DNA of 64,000 bases from Dactylosporangium vinaceum (GTDB taxonomy: Bacteria > Actinomycetota > Actinomycetes > Mycobacteriales > Micromonosporaceae). A program made the translations under genes and the position numbers. Of the stretch, positions 35,878 to 42,998 are shown piece by piece. The first letter of the stretch is position 1; each line of letters opens with the position of its first letter. Below the pieces are notes generated by a model. That model was not told the origin of the DNA. It saw only the letters and a list, made by a program, of their open reading frames with translations, and made no database searches. Location: the NCBI RefSeq assembly GCF_019904175.1, contig NZ_CP061913.1, positions 3,162,001 to 3,226,000 of the forward strand. The letters are read 5' to 3'.

Positions 35878-35893
35878 TCACCAGTCCTGGTGA
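35878..35893 (-). terminator. Short palindrome at the end of the response-regulator gene
   Basis: TCACCAG-TC-CTGGTGA is a perfect 7-bp inverted repeat 6 bp beyond the response-regulator stop. It may end that transcript. Confidence 0.5.
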
Positions 35894-35899
35894 ATGGGC

Positions 35900-36709
35900 T
35901 CAACAGAGGTTGAGCTCGCGCGCCCACAGCTGCGCGGCGGTGCGCTGGGGCAGGTTCGGTGCGGCCTGCGGGTGCACGAGCTGATACTTGCGGCGGATCG
36001 AGCGCAGGTGCGTGTTCGCGGTGTCGGTCGAGACGAACAGGCGCCGGGCCACGTCGGCCGTCGACAGGTGCTCGCAGCCCACCAGCCGCACCACCTCCAG
36101 CTCGCGCGGGGTGAGCTGGTGCTGCTGGCGGCGGGCGACGGCGGCGGCGAAGACCCGCTCCACCGCGCCGCGGACCTGGGCCCGGGTGAGGCCGCAGCTC
36201 GCGGCGGCCCGCTCGGGCGGCTCACCCTGGACGAACGCGCGCAGGACCCGCTGGTCGCCGCTCGACAGCTCGATGCCCGGCGGCAGTGGGCGGCGGCGCA
36301 GGTCGGCGTGGAACATCGCGGCCAGCGCGGCGGACAGGTGGCGGCCCTCGGCGGCGACCGCGCGGACGGCGGCGACGAGCGCGGCCGTCTCCTCGGACTT
36401 CTCGACGTACGCGGCGGCGCCGGCCGCGATGGCGTCGAGGGCCTGCTCCTCGGGGGCGTAGCCGGACATGAGCAGCACCCGCCAGCCGGTCGCGACGAGG
36501 GCCCGGACCGCGTCGGCGCCGGACGCCCCGGTCGCCAGGATCACGTCGCAGATCGCGATGCCGGGCGGCCCGGAGGCGATGGCGTCGGTGACCGTCGTGG
36601 CGAGGGGGCGCACCGCGAACCCGTGCTCGGCCAGCAGCGGGGTGAGCACTGTGACAAGCGGCCCGGCGAGCAGCCGATGGTCGTCGACGACGACTACTGC
36701 GACGGCCAC
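35900..36709 (-). CDS. LuxR-type response regulator (orphan)
   Basis: A 269-residue two-domain regulator from GTG 36709. The receiver starts VAVAVVVVDDHRLLAGPL. The probable phospho-acceptor Asp is in GIAICDVILA, and the switch Lys is in AAAYVEKSEET. A middle Ala/Arg-rich region precedes a C-terminal helix-turn-helix (LTPRELEVVRLVGCEHLSTA, VARRLFVSTDTANTHL). There is no histidine kinase gene beside it. The frame is open upstream to 36958, but that extension is Pro/Arg-rich and not domain-like. Confidence 0.85.
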   Translation of the reverse strand: MAVAVVVVDDHRLLAGPLVTVLTPLLAEHGFAVRPLATTVTDAIASGPPGIAICDVILATGASGADAVRALVATGWRVLLMSGYAPEEQALDAIAAGAAAYVEKSEETAALVAAVRAVAAEGRHLSAALAAMFHADLRRRPLPPGIELSSGDQRVLRAFVQGEPPERAAASCGLTRAQVRGAVERVFAAAVARRQQHQLTPRELEVVRLVGCEHLSTADVARRLFVSTDTANTHLRSIRRKYQLVHPQAAPNLPQRTAAQLWARELNLC

Positions 36710-36933
36710 CGCCGCACCACCTTGGTTGCCTGCGCCGGTATGGTCCGCACGATCGGCGCATGGGCCGGGCCGCCGTCGCCGGCCGGGGCCCGCGACCGGT
36801 CCAGCGCGGCCCGCACCCGCCGAATCACCCTCATCGATCCCTATCGTGCCTGACCGGTCACCCGGCGCGGGATCGGTCCAACGACGGACCCATTCCGCGT
36901 CCGGCCCGGCGGGCGAGGGTTGACGTCGATCGC

Positions 36934-36939
36934 TAAGTT
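36934..36939 (+). promoter_or_regulatory. Candidate -10 element, leaderless transcript
   Basis: TAAGTT ends 6 nt before GTG 36946. No Shine-Dalgarno sequence is visible. Confidence 0.45.
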
Positions 36940-36945
36940 GGGGCC

Positions 36946-37563
36946 GTGGCGCAGTCACGGGGCGGGGACTTCCTGGTCGAGGACTGGCTGGCGATGGTGG
37001 CCGGCCTGGCGGTGGTGGTCGTGTTCTGCGGGTGCGCGGTGCGGTGGAGCGCGCTCGTGCCGCCGGACGACGGGGCCGGGCCCTACCGCACGCCCGAGCG
37101 GGTGCATACCGTGTTGGTCGTGGTGGGTGTGCTGGGGCTGGCGGCGGTCGTGCTGGCCGCGCGCGCCTGGTGGGCGGATGCGGGCGCGTCCTGGTTCAGC
37201 GCCGGCGCGCTCGTGACGATCGCCGCGATGCTGCTGCTCGGGCTCTACATGCCGCGGGTCGAGGCGCAGATCGTGGCCGACGGGTTCGGCGACACCTGGT
37301 ACGGCACCGACACCGACGGACGGTTCTCGCTCTACAACACCACCGGCGAGCCGGTCACCGTCTGCCTCGGGCTCAGCGGCGACTGCGACTCGGGCGCCCC
37401 GGGGCCGTCGGAGCTGCGCTCGCCGGGGCTCACCATCCCGGCCGGGCACCGGCGGACCGTCAGGACGCCGGGCCGGGCCGGCGACTTCAAGCTCACCCTC
37501 GTCGGGCCGGGGATCAGCCACCGCGACGCGATCCTGCACACGGAAGTCCCGCCGAGCTCATGA
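36946..37563 (+). CDS. Membrane protein of unknown function
   Basis: A 205-residue protein with three predicted helices (WLAMVAGLAVVVVFCGCAV; VLVVVGVLGLAAVVLAARA; GALVTIAAMLLLGLYM) and a C-terminal outer domain of about 95 residues. That domain has two Cys that may pair (VCLGLSGDCDSG) and a beta-sandwich look (FSLYNTTGEPVTVCL; KLTLVGPGIS). The stop TGA overlaps the next ATG in ATGA, so it is translationally coupled to the oxidoreductase gene. I do not recognise a family. Confidence 0.7.
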   Translation: MAQSRGGDFLVEDWLAMVAGLAVVVVFCGCAVRWSALVPPDDGAGPYRTPERVHTVLVVVGVLGLAAVVLAARAWWADAGASWFSAGALVTIAAMLLLGLYMPRVEAQIVADGFGDTWYGTDTDGRFSLYNTTGEPVTVCLGLSGDCDSGAPGPSELRSPGLTIPAGHRRTVRTPGRAGDFKLTLVGPGISHRDAILHTEVPPSS

Positions 37564-38486
37564 GGCTCGGGATCGTCGGCGCGGGCGAGGTGGCCGGGCG
37601 GCACGCGGCGGCCGCGGCCCAGGTGCCGGGCCTCACGCTCACCGCCGTCGCCGACCGTGACCCGGCCCGGGCCGCCGCGCTCGCCGGGCGCCACGGCGCC
37701 CGGGCCGTCGCCGGCCTCGACGACCTGCTCGACGACGCCGACCTCGTCGTGCTCGCGGTGCCGCACGCCGACCACGAGGACCTGACCCTGCGCGCGGCCG
37801 CGGCGGGGCGGCAGGTCCTGGTCGAGAAGCCGATGGCGACGACCGCGGCCGCCTGCGACCGGATGATCGCCGCCGCCGGTGACCGGCTGCACGTGGGCCA
37901 GCAGGGGCGGTTCTTCGCCCAGGTGCGGGCGGCCCGCGACGAGCTGCCCGCACTCGGCGCCCCGCTGCTGTACGTGGAGCGCCGGTCGACCGACTACCGC
38001 CGCCCGGACCGGCCGGCCTGGTTCACCGACCGCGGCCGGGCCGGCGGCGGCATCGCGATGCTCGTCGGCGTGCACAGCATCGACCGGGCGGCCTGGCTGC
38101 TCGGCGCCGCGATCGACGCGGTGGCCGGCGCTGTCGCCGTCCCGGCCGGCTGGACGGTGGAGACCGCCGCCGCGGCGACGCTGCACCTGGCCGGCGGCCT
38201 CCAGGCCCACCTGACGCTGCTGGACACGCCCGAGTTCTTCCACGAGACGACGATCGTGTGCGAGCGCGGGACGCTGAGCATCGGCCCCGGGTCGCTGAGC
38301 GTCGACGGGCGGCGCGTGCTCAGCGTCGACGGCGACGCCGAGTACACGGCCTCGTTCCGCCGCCAGTACGAGGCGATCCTGCGCGGCGAGCCGACCGCCA
38401 CCCTGGCCGAGGCGCGCCAGGCGGTCGCCGCGGTGGAGGCCCTGTACCGCTCGGCCGCCACCGGCGGACACCCGGTGCCGGTCTAG
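37560..38486 (+). CDS. Gfo/Idh/MocA family NAD(P)-dependent oxidoreductase
   Basis: A 308-residue protein. The N-terminal Rossmann fold is LGIVGAGEVAGRHAAA, and the conserved VLVEKPMATT carries the catalytic-site Lys of this family. The C-terminal sheet domain has IAMLVGVHSIDRAAWLLG, where the His is the usual catalytic residue. These enzymes oxidise or reduce sugars, inositols or related ligands. No sugar transporter or isomerase lies nearby, so the substrate is open. It is coupled to the membrane protein by ATGA and convergent with the BNR-repeat gene 12 bp away. Confidence 0.88.
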   Translation: MRLGIVGAGEVAGRHAAAAAQVPGLTLTAVADRDPARAAALAGRHGARAVAGLDDLLDDADLVVLAVPHADHEDLTLRAAAAGRQVLVEKPMATTAAACDRMIAAAGDRLHVGQQGRFFAQVRAARDELPALGAPLLYVERRSTDYRRPDRPAWFTDRGRAGGGIAMLVGVHSIDRAAWLLGAAIDAVAGAVAVPAGWTVETAAAATLHLAGGLQAHLTLLDTPEFFHETTIVCERGTLSIGPGSLSVDGRRVLSVDGDAEYTASFRRQYEAILRGEPTATLAEARQAVAAVEALYRSAATGGHPVPV

Positions 38487-38498
38487 CGCAGGGCCCGC

Positions 38499-39638
38499 TC
38501 ACCGCGGGATGGTCACCGGGATGCGGGTCCAGTGCAGGCCGTCGGTGGAGCGGTGGACGGCGGTGCGGTCGGACGCCACGTACAGGCCGGGGGCGATCAC
38601 GTGCACGGGCGGCCGGACGCCGTCGAGCCGCGTCAGCTGGTAGTCGTTGCCGTCACGGCTGGAGTACCACGACCCGGGCCCGGTCGGCACCACGTGGCTG
38701 CCGTCGGCCGCGACGAACGACTCGCCGGTGGGGTCGGGGAGCGTGTCGAGCCGGTCGGTGCGCTGCCAGGTGTCGCCGGCGTCGATGGTGCGGTACGCCT
38801 GCGGGCCGAGCATCGCGTAGCCGGTGACGCCGTCGGTGCTGGCCGCCGTCACCCCGTAGGTGGGGTCGCCGGCGTCGGTGAAGGTGTGGACGGCCCAGCG
38901 CCGGCCCCGGTCCCGGCTCACGGCGACGACCGGGCGGTGCTCGCCGAGCCGCTCCCGGCCGGTGATCCAGATGCCGGACTCGGCCGGGACCGGCAGGATC
39001 TTGAGGCCGATCAGTGCCGGGCCGGCGCCCAGCGGAAACGAGGTGAAGCTCGCCGGGTCGTAGGCGACCAGGCGGCAGGCGCTCGGGCTCGCGGGACAGT
39101 CGGCGGTCACCCAGCCGTTGTGCGGTACCTCAGCGATCGCGGGATGCATCGGCTGGATGTCGCGCCAGGTCAGGCCGCCGTCCTGGCTGATGCTGCTGCC
39201 CTCCTGGGGATGCTGCCAGAAGACGACACCGGGAACCGGCACGCTGACCTGGCCGATGACCACGTCCTGGCGCTCCGTCCAGGTCCGGCCGCCGTCGTCC
39301 GAGCCGAAGAGCCCCGGGCCGCAGTGGTCGGGCTCGAAAGCCGGCCCCGGGCAGCCCTCGACGGTCACGAACAGGTGCTCCGCGTCGCCGGCCATGACCG
39401 AGAGCAGCGGCCGGCCGCCGGCGCCCGGCTGGCCGACGGGCCACGGCGCCGGCACGCCGCCGGTGAGCAGGCTGAGCCCCACACCGGCCGCCAGCAGTGT
39501 CGCGACTCCCGCGCCCAGCCGGGTCCGGTTCGCGCGCCGCCGCCGCAGCGCCTCCGCGTACACACCGTCGGCCGACAGCCGCGTCGGTGGCGCCGCCTGC
39601 CCGGCCACCTGCTCGAACCCCGCGCGCATCCGGCTCAC
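38499..39638 (-). CDS. Membrane-anchored BNR/sialidase-like repeat protein coupled to SigE
   Basis: A 379-residue protein. Residues 1-38 are cytosolic, then one helix (about 40-60, LGAGVATLLAAGVGLSLLTG), then an outer beta-propeller with Asp-box-like repeats (SDDGGRTWTE, SQDGGLTWRD, SRDRGRRWAV, TIDAGDTWQR, STDGLHWTR). Such propellers bind glycans or form structural domains; the sialidase active-site residues are not apparent. Its start overlaps the sigma factor stop (ATGA). The position is where an anti-sigma factor would be, so its short cytosolic tail may bind SigE, but it has no recognisable zinc anti-sigma motif. Confidence 0.75.
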   Translation of the reverse strand: MSRMRAGFEQVAGQAAPPTRLSADGVYAEALRRRRANRTRLGAGVATLLAAGVGLSLLTGGVPAPWPVGQPGAGGRPLLSVMAGDAEHLFVTVEGCPGPAFEPDHCGPGLFGSDDGGRTWTERQDVVIGQVSVPVPGVVFWQHPQEGSSISQDGGLTWRDIQPMHPAIAEVPHNGWVTADCPASPSACRLVAYDPASFTSFPLGAGPALIGLKILPVPAESGIWITGRERLGEHRPVVAVSRDRGRRWAVHTFTDAGDPTYGVTAASTDGVTGYAMLGPQAYRTIDAGDTWQRTDRLDTLPDPTGESFVAADGSHVVPTGPGSWYSSRDGNDYQLTRLDGVRPPVHVIAPGLYVASDRTAVHRSTDGLHWTRIPVTIPR

Positions 39639-40183
39639 GACCGCCCTCCAAGCATCGTCGTCGTCCTGCTGTCGTCGTCATCGCGCTCGCCGAGAAGGTC
39701 GCGCAGCTTGGCCAGCCCACGGGCGGCCTGGCTCTTGACAGTGCCCTGCGAGCAGCCCAGTGTCGCCGCTGTCTCGGCGACGTCGAGGTCCTGGTAGTAG
39801 CGGCACAGCAGCACGACCCGCTGGCGCGGCGGCAGCGTCCGCAGCGCCGCCTCGAACGTCATCCGCCCATCGGCCCGATCGGTCGCGCTGCCCGGCCCGG
39901 CCACGTCGGGCGGCTCGGCCACGCTGCGCTCGCGCCGGCGCCAGACCCGCTTCACGTCCGACAGGTACGCCCGCACCAGACACGTGCGGACGAAGCCGTC
40001 GAGCGCCTCGCGGTCGCGGACCCGGCGCCAGCCGGCGGCGAGCCGGATGAAGGCGTTCTGGGTCAGGTCGTCGGCCCAGTGCCAGTCCCCGCACAGCACG
40101 TATGCAGTACGCCGGACGGCGTCGTGCCGGGCCGTGAAGTATTCGCGAAACTGCCTCTGGTCGTCGCTCTCGCCCTGCGGCAT
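39635..40183 (-). CDS. SigE-family ECF RNA polymerase sigma factor
   Basis: A 182-residue ECF sigma factor from ATG 40183, preceded by GGGAGGT. Region 2 is RRTAYVLCGDWHWADDLTQNAF, and region 4 is LPPRQRVVLLCRYYQDLDVA with SQGTVKSQAARGLAKL. This is the large actinomycete SigE-type subfamily. It is translationally coupled to a membrane-bound propeller protein, the probable sensor or partner. The 173-bp gap to the divergent DUF5753 gene holds its promoter and one copy of the 13-bp palindrome described separately. Confidence 0.9.
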   Translation of the reverse strand: MPQGESDDQRQFREYFTARHDAVRRTAYVLCGDWHWADDLTQNAFIRLAAGWRRVRDREALDGFVRTCLVRAYLSDVKRVWRRRERSVAEPPDVAGPGSATDRADGRMTFEAALRTLPPRQRVVLLCRYYQDLDVAETAATLGCSQGTVKSQAARGLAKLRDLLGERDDDDSRTTTMLGGRS

Positions 40184-40310
40184 CGCACCTCCCTGCCACC
40201 TAGGTGCGCCCCTGACCGCTGTTCGGTTGCACGGATGAACGGCTTTCTTGAGGGCACCAATAGGGGCTTGGCGGCCGGCGAGGGCTGTGAAATGGTACAA
40301 ATCCATGAGT

Positions 40311-40323
40311 TTGCGTTTTGCAG
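40311..40323. promoter_or_regulatory. 13-bp palindromic motif, copy 1
   Basis: TTGCGTTTTGCAG, a one-arm-degenerate form of CTGC-GTTCT-GCAG, lies 34 bp upstream of the DUF5753 gene. Two exact copies occur at 41271 and 42761. ATGGTAC occurs about 20 bp upstream in this copy and the second. Confidence 0.55.
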
Positions 40324-40356
40324 CCAGACTGATGCGAAGAGACTACGGTTGAAGGG

Positions 40357-40965
40357 GTGAGTGGCTCGATGGTGCGCGGCTGGGGGGCTTTCGAGCGGTT
40401 CGTGGAGTTCGAGCGGGAGTCGGCCCGGGTCCACGTGAACCAGCTGGGCGTCCTGCCGGCCCTGCTCCAGGTCGCCTCCTACTCGGCGGCGATCATCGGC
40501 GGCATCGCCGGGATCGCGGCGGACGACCCCGGGCTGATCGAGCGGGTGCAGGCGCGCTTGCGGCGGACCGAGGCGTTCCGCAAGCGGCTCGAGGGCCCGC
40601 AGCGGCCGCACCTGTGGGCCGTGTTCGACGAGAGCGCCCTGCGCCGCCGGGTCGGCGGCGACAAGACCATGCGCGAGCAGATCGACCACCTGCGGCTCAT
40701 GGCCGAGTTCGACACCGTCCATCTCGGGATCGTGCCGTTCACCGCGGGGGCCTACCCGGGCCTCGGCGGGTCGTATGAGGTGCACGAGCACGCGGACGGC
40801 ACGGCGATGGTGTTCTTCGAGAGCGCGCACGCGGACGAGTTCGTGGAGGGCGAGCCGGGTGGCGCGCGGGAGCGTCAGGCCGGCGTGGAGGCGCTGATGG
40901 CGTCCGGCGCCGTCGTGGCCGACCCGCGGGACTTCCTGGAGTCGCTCAGCCGTTCGCTTTCCTGA
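40357..40965 (+). CDS. DUF5753 domain protein lacking the XRE helix-turn-helix
   Basis: A 202-residue protein containing only the C-terminal DUF5753 domain that normally follows an XRE helix-turn-helix: QLGVLPALLQVASYSAAI, AVFDESALRRRVGGDKTMRE, IGIVPF-like HLGIVPFTAGAYPG. The usual 80-residue DNA-binding part is absent, and no trace of it remains upstream, where the sequence becomes AT-rich. The GTG start has only AAGGGG as a ribosome binding site. It overlaps the DUF397 gene tail to tail by 20 bp. It may be a repressor-partner or antitoxin-like protein without DNA binding, or a decayed regulator. Confidence 0.75.
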   Translation: MSGSMVRGWGAFERFVEFERESARVHVNQLGVLPALLQVASYSAAIIGGIAGIAADDPGLIERVQARLRRTEAFRKRLEGPQRPHLWAVFDESALRRRVGGDKTMREQIDHLRLMAEFDTVHLGIVPFTAGAYPGLGGSYEVHEHADGTAMVFFESAHADEFVEGEPGGARERQAGVEALMASGAVVADPRDFLESLSRSLS

Positions 40966-41131
40966 GGCCTGTGACAAAGGCGCGGAAGGCCGCGACGGAA
41001 AACGTCAGCACCGGGCCGTCCGGATCGCGTGAGTCGCGCACGAACGCCGATTCGCCCTCGACCGCCACCTCGACACAGGCGCCCGCACTGCTCTTCGAGC
41101 TCTTCCGCCACGTGAGTGCTTTTCGATCCAT
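40946..41131 (-). CDS. DUF397 small protein
   Basis: A 61-residue protein starting MDRKALTWRKSSKSSAGACV, with VEVAVEGESAFVRDSRDPDG and TFSVAAFRAFVTGL. This is the DUF397 pattern; such proteins are regulatory partners of XRE-DUF5753 proteins in actinomycetes (WhiJ-type systems, some called toxin-antitoxin-like). The ATG has GGGAG about 9 nt upstream. It lies head to head with the XRE-DUF5753 gene and tail to tail with the HTH-less DUF5753 gene. Confidence 0.88.
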   Translation of the reverse strand: MDRKALTWRKSSKSSAGACVEVAVEGESAFVRDSRDPDGPVLTFSVAAFRAFVTGLRKANG

Positions 41132-41270
41132 CACTGTTGTCTCCCGCAACCCGCGCACGCGCCGAGCGCACCAATGGCCACTTCATCGGAGCCGACCGAT
41201 CACTCACGGTACCTGACGGGCGGCCGGAATGACGTAGGTCGAATCGCGGAGGCATGGTACGTTCGGCTTT

Positions 41271-41283
41271 CTGCGTTCTGCAG
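41271..41283. promoter_or_regulatory. 13-bp palindromic motif, copy 2
   Basis: CTGC-GTTCT-GCAG lies in the divergent gap between the DUF397 gene and the XRE-DUF5753 gene, 16 bp before GTG 41299. It is identical to the copy at 42761. ATGGTAC precedes it at 41254. Confidence 0.6.
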
Positions 41284-41298
41284 ATCGGAAAAGGCAGG

Positions 41299-42219
41299 GT
41301 GGGGATTTCGTTGACCACACCGGAATCGTCGGGAACGTCCGCGCCCGCCGAGGTCGGGCCCGCCATCGCGCGGGAAGTCGTGCGGGTCCGCCTGAAGGAG
41401 TTCCGCGAGGCCAGCGAGCTCACGGCGGCCGACGTCATCGCCCATACCGGCTGGTCACCCTCGAAGCTCGCCCGGATCGAGAAGGGCGAGGTCACCGTCC
41501 AGCCGCTCGAAGTGCGGGTCCTGCTGCAGTTCTACGGCGTCGACGACGAGCAGATGGTGGGGTCGCTGACCAGGCTTTCCCAGGCGTCCCGGTCGCGGCA
41601 GTGGTACAGCAAACACGGTTTGGCCGGCGATTTCCAGCGGTTTGTGGCGTACGAATTCGAAGCTACAACCATCAATGTGTGGCAAATACAGTTCGTGCCC
41701 GCACTGGTGCAGACCGAGGAGTATGCGCACGCCATCACCGCACTGGCGATGCGCCGCAGCCCGGACGACCGGGAAGTCGGCGTCCGGGTGAAGCTGCGGA
41801 TGGACCGGCAGGAGGCGTTCCAGCAGCGGCTCGCGAAGCCGAATGCGCCGCGGATCGTGGCCGTCCTCGACGAGTCGATCCTGCGGCGGCCGGTCGGCGG
41901 GCGGGACACGATGCGCCGCCAGCTCGACCACATCCTGACGCTCGCGGAGCAGCCGGAGGTCTACACCTTCGCCGTGGTGCCGCTCGGGCTGGAGCACAAC
42001 TCCGGCGTCGGCGGCAACTTCGAGCTCCTGCAGTTCGCCCCCCACGACCACGGTGACGTGATTTTTTTCGAGGCGGCGGGCGGCACTGATGACCTCGCGA
42101 CGGAGAAGTCCGTGACAGCGCTCTACCGCGCGATCATGCAGGACCTGCTCGACTACGGGCGCACCGGTGAGGACGCCCTGGAGATGATCCGGGCGGCGCG
42201 CGACTCGATGGCCGTCTGA
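41299..42219 (+). CDS. XRE-family DUF5753 transcriptional regulator
   Basis: A 306-residue regulator. The helix-turn-helix is LKEFREASELTAADVIAHTG then WSPSKLARIEKGE (residues ~25-65). The DUF5753 domain follows with FVPALVQTEEYAHAI, AVLDESILRRPVGGRDTMRR and FAVVPLGLEHNSGVGGNFEL. The start could be GTG 41299 or TTG 41311; GTG is used here. The gene is head to head with DUF397. The 13-bp palindrome in the shared gap is the likely operator. Typical role: control of development, antibiotic or mobile-element genes, but the target is unknown. Confidence 0.88.
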   Translation: MGISLTTPESSGTSAPAEVGPAIAREVVRVRLKEFREASELTAADVIAHTGWSPSKLARIEKGEVTVQPLEVRVLLQFYGVDDEQMVGSLTRLSQASRSRQWYSKHGLAGDFQRFVAYEFEATTINVWQIQFVPALVQTEEYAHAITALAMRRSPDDREVGVRVKLRMDRQEAFQQRLAKPNAPRIVAVLDESILRRPVGGRDTMRRQLDHILTLAEQPEVYTFAVVPLGLEHNSGVGGNFELLQFAPHDHGDVIFFEAAGGTDDLATEKSVTALYRAIMQDLLDYGRTGEDALEMIRAARDSMAV

Positions 42220-42226
42220 GCGCGGG

Positions 42227-42673
42227 TCAGAGGCGCCGCCCGCGGTTGGCCTCCACGGCTCGGATGACGGCCCGGCGGACCGCGCCGAACTCGGACTGGT
42301 CGCGGCTCTGGAAGACCAGGATCTCCCGGCCGTTGCGCAGCGCCCGCAGCGCCATCCAGCGCGGATTCTGCCGCCCGTCGTAGAGCACGGCCGCGGCCAT
42401 GCCCAGCCCCGCGATGCAGCCGGACCCCAGCAGCGCGAGCGACCCCTCGCTCGCGGCCGCCAGCGCGGCGCCCAGCAGCAGCTCCACGACGCCGGTGAAC
42501 AGCGCCATGTGCGAAGCCGGATAGGCGTTGACGAACACCCGATCGATCACGTCGAGGTCGTCGAAGCGGAAGTGCCCCTCGGCGCTCTCGATGTAGTCGC
42601 TGGTCACGATCGCGCGTGGACCAGGGTGGTGGACGGCCCGGGTCGGGCCGGGCTTCTCGGCGTGCACTGCCAT
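42227..42673 (-). CDS. DUF6232-like membrane protein
   Basis: A 148-residue protein from ATG 42673, with GAGGGGG about 8 nt upstream. It has a hydrophilic N-terminal segment (VTSDYIESAEGHFRFDDLD), a hydrophobic pair of helices (VVELLLGAALAAASEGSLA; GLGMAAAVLYD) and a basic C-terminal part (ALRNGREILVFQSRDQSEFG). I place it with the DUF6232 family by pattern. The frame is open to 42724, but the longer version adds an unlikely leader. It ends 7 bp from the convergent XRE gene stop. Confidence 0.65.
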   Translation of the reverse strand: MAVHAEKPGPTRAVHHPGPRAIVTSDYIESAEGHFRFDDLDVIDRVFVNAYPASHMALFTGVVELLLGAALAAASEGSLALLGSGCIAGLGMAAAVLYDGRQNPRWMALRALRNGREILVFQSRDQSEFGAVRRAVIRAVEANRGRRL

Positions 42674-42760
42674 GCTGACCGCCCCCTCGGACTCCAGGGT
42701 GCGGTAGACGCCCGCCGTCGGCAATCACCTGGCGTGAAAATCCTGACGGTATTTCGCTGT

Positions 42761-42773
42761 CTGCGTTCTGCAG
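42761..42773. promoter_or_regulatory. 13-bp palindromic motif, copy 3
   Basis: CTGC-GTTCT-GCAG, identical to the copy in the DUF397/XRE gap, lies 88 bp upstream of the DUF6232-like gene. This suggests that gene belongs to the same regulon. Confidence 0.55.
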
Positions 42774-42933
42774 GTTGGTCTCTATGTACGTTTCGCACCA
42801 GATGAGAGCATTTTCTGCCGGGCCCGTCGGTGGTTCGCGGCATTCGCCCCATTGCTCACTTCGTGCACAGCGTCATCCGCGGTGGAGGCAGCCGGCGGCC
42901 CGGCCCGATGGGGTGACCGGCCACGCCAACGAC

Positions 42934-42968
42934 GAGGAGGAGGCGGCCGGCCCGGCCACCTCCTCCTC
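42934..42968 (-). terminator. glyA terminator hairpin
   Basis: The 17-bp arms 42934-42950 and 42952-42968 pair with one mismatch (GAGGAGGAGG / CCTCCTCCTC ends) 31 bp past the glyA stop. This is a very stable stem, although the loop must open a few central GC pairs. Confidence 0.7.
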
Positions 42969-42998
42969 ACCGCCTGCGGAGACGCTTGTGCGAGCGCT

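Larger units (their letters stand above)
42674..42998. other. Intergenic region with motif copy 3 and the glyA terminator
   Basis: A stretch of about 325 bp with no credible gene. It holds the 13-bp palindrome at 42761 and the glyA terminator hairpin at 42934. An open frame of 75 codons at 42775-43002 has no ribosome binding site and odd codon use, so I do not call it. The palindrome may mark a lost divergent regulator gene. Confidence 0.5.
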
